From the NCBI RefSeq assembly GCF_006538725.1, contig NZ_BJLQ01000015.1:1-64000 (forward strand): a stretch of 64,000 bases of DNA, written 5' to 3'. The DNA is from Cellulomonas gelida (GTDB lineage Bacteria > Actinomycetota > Actinomycetes > Actinomycetales > Cellulomonadaceae). Below the pieces are notes generated by a model. That model was not told the origin of the DNA. It did not search any database and saw only the letters and a list, made by a program, of their open reading frames with translations. The translations under genes were made by a program, and so were the position numbers. Positions 63,107 to 64,000 of this stretch are shown here, one piece after another; position 1 is the stretch's first letter, and every line of letters begins with the position of its first letter.

Positions 63107-63973
63107 TCAGCCGCTCGCGCGGGGTGCCGGCAGCACCTCCGCGAGCTCCGTCAGCGTCTCGGACGTGCCCGCGTCGAGCGTGACGACCGCGTACCGGTCG
63201 CCCCGCGTGGCCCCGCGGTTCACGACGACCACCGGCTTGCCCGCCTGCGCGGCGTGCCGCACGAATCGCAGCCCCGACTGCACCGTCAACGACGACCCTG
63301 CGACCAGCAGCGCGTCCCCCGCGTCCACCAGTGCGTACGCCCGCTCGACCCGCTCGCGCGGCACCGTCTCGCCGAAGTACACGATGTCCGGCTTGAGCAT
63401 CCCGCCGCACCGCGCGCAGTCCGCGGCGACGAAGTGGCTCGTCGCCTCGATCACCGCGTCCGCGTCCGGCGCGATCTCCACGTCGGCCACCGCGCCGATC
63501 TCGTCGGCGAACCCGGGGTTGAGCGCGTCCAGCCGGTCCGCGAGCTCGCGTCGCCCGATCACCGTCCCGCACTCCAGGCACACCACCCGGTCGTACCGGC
63601 CGTGCAGGTCGATCACGTGCCGCGACCCCGCCGCCTCGTGCAGCAGGTCCACGTTCTGCGTGATGATCCCCAGCACCACACCCCGCTGCTCGAGCGCGAC
63701 GAGCGCCTGGTGGCCCTTGTTGGGGAGCGTCCTGTTCACGTGCCGCCACCCCACGTGGTTGCGCGCCCAGTAGTGCCGCCGGAACGCCTCGTCCCCGACG
63801 AACTGCTGGAACGTCATCGGCGTGCGCGGGGGCGAGTCCGGGCCGCGGTAGTCCGGGATCCCCGAGTCGGTCGATACACCAGCGCCCGTGAGCACGGTCA
63901 GCCGGTGCCCCGCGAGCGCGTCGACCACATCCCCCAGCGAGGCGGTCGTGACCTGGCGTGCATCAGTGCTCAC
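63107..63973 (-). CDS. Sirtuin (Sir2-type NAD-dependent protein deacylase)
   Basis: The 288-residue protein has the Sir2 signatures: NAD-binding TVLTGAGVSTDSGIPDYRGP, catalytic His in TQNVDLLHEAAGS ... IDLHGRY, a zinc site with CLECG and CARCGG, and KPDIVYFGETVPRERVERA and VAGSSLTVQSG. It removes acyl groups from lysines. The stop abuts the tadA stop (tail to tail, no intergenic base). The start is at 63973, close to the window end; nothing else is seen in 63974-64000. Confidence 0.93.
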   Translation of the reverse strand: MSTDARQVTTASLGDVVDALAGHRLTVLTGAGVSTDSGIPDYRGPDSPPRTPMTFQQFVGDEAFRRHYWARNHVGWRHVNRTLPNKGHQALVALEQRGVVLGIITQNVDLLHEAAGSRHVIDLHGRYDRVVCLECGTVIGRRELADRLDALNPGFADEIGAVADVEIAPDADAVIEATSHFVAADCARCGGMLKPDIVYFGETVPRERVERAYALVDAGDALLVAGSSLTVQSGLRFVRHAAQAGKPVVVVNRGATRGDRYAVVTLDAGTSETLTELAEVLPAPRASG

Positions 63974-64000
63974 CTCTCCACGGTAGGCCTGCTCCCGGGG

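Overview
The window is chromosomal DNA of a very GC-rich actinobacterium, most likely Cellulomonas or a close relative. This is inferred from composition, from the HspR-controlled dnaK-grpE-dnaJ-hspR operon with HAIR operators, from the class Ib nrdHIEF operon, and from a CBM2-linked GH30 xylanase next to a CE3-type esterase. No rRNA, tRNA, CRISPR array or intact insertion sequence was seen. Long antisense reading frames are common here because of codon bias and were discarded.

Layout. 0.1-6 kb: an AraC-type regulator, an acetyltransferase, an epoxide hydrolase divergent from a WYL regulator, and a secreted HAF-repeat protein. 6-9.4 kb: a divergent xylan-degradation pair (CE3 esterase-CBM13 and CBM2-GH30) with a perfect LacI-type operator, ended by a 17-bp hairpin and a GTC microsatellite. 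9.5-11.6 kb: a hydrolase divergent from a MarR regulator over two palindromic operators, then pdxH.

11.6-19.1 kb is an accessory and decayed region. It holds a disrupted gene, a small membrane protein, an internally deleted VOC gene, a PUA-like/PD-(D/E)XK candidate nuclease, a nuclease-DUF2075 helicase, remnants of a SNF2 helicase, an intact HNH endonuclease and a frameshifted HNH pseudogene. The two nuclease genes carry homologous leaders of about 105 nt. Each leader has the same hairpin exactly 18 nt before a GTG start. This is the best candidate for an undescribed, co-regulated defence module.

19-23 kb: an ABC exporter divergent from a NarL-type two-component system. 23-27.2 kb: the heat-shock operon. 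27.3-35.7 kb: an FGGY kinase, a GlxA-type regulator, an MFS transporter, a bacteriophytochrome fused to a PP2C-like phosphatase, 72-bp tandem repeats and a DrrAB-like ABC pair. 35.8-40.1 kb: a giant SARP/AfsR-like regulator whose start lies in a 20-bp palindrome, divergent from an NmrA/QorB-like reductase. 40.1-44.5 kb: nrdHIEF with DnaA-box-like sites, NrdR boxes, a structured leader and a strong terminator.

44.5-50 kb: membrane proteins, a GH114-type lipoprotein, a short protein with an isolated subtilase serine motif, and a TetR/hydrolase pair. 50-57 kb: helR (RNA polymerase recycling, rifamycin tolerance) with a rifamycin-associated element, a small alarmone synthetase, a ScoMcrA-head/zinc-ribbon protein, an acetyltransferase, a DUF1540 protein, an APH-fold kinase and an unknown protein. 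57-61.1 kb: an ECF sigma factor fused to an anti-sigma-like zinc motif, a membrane segment and a roughly 900-residue extracellular adhesin-like region. 61.1-64 kb: an NAD(P)-binding protein, upp, tadA and a sirtuin.
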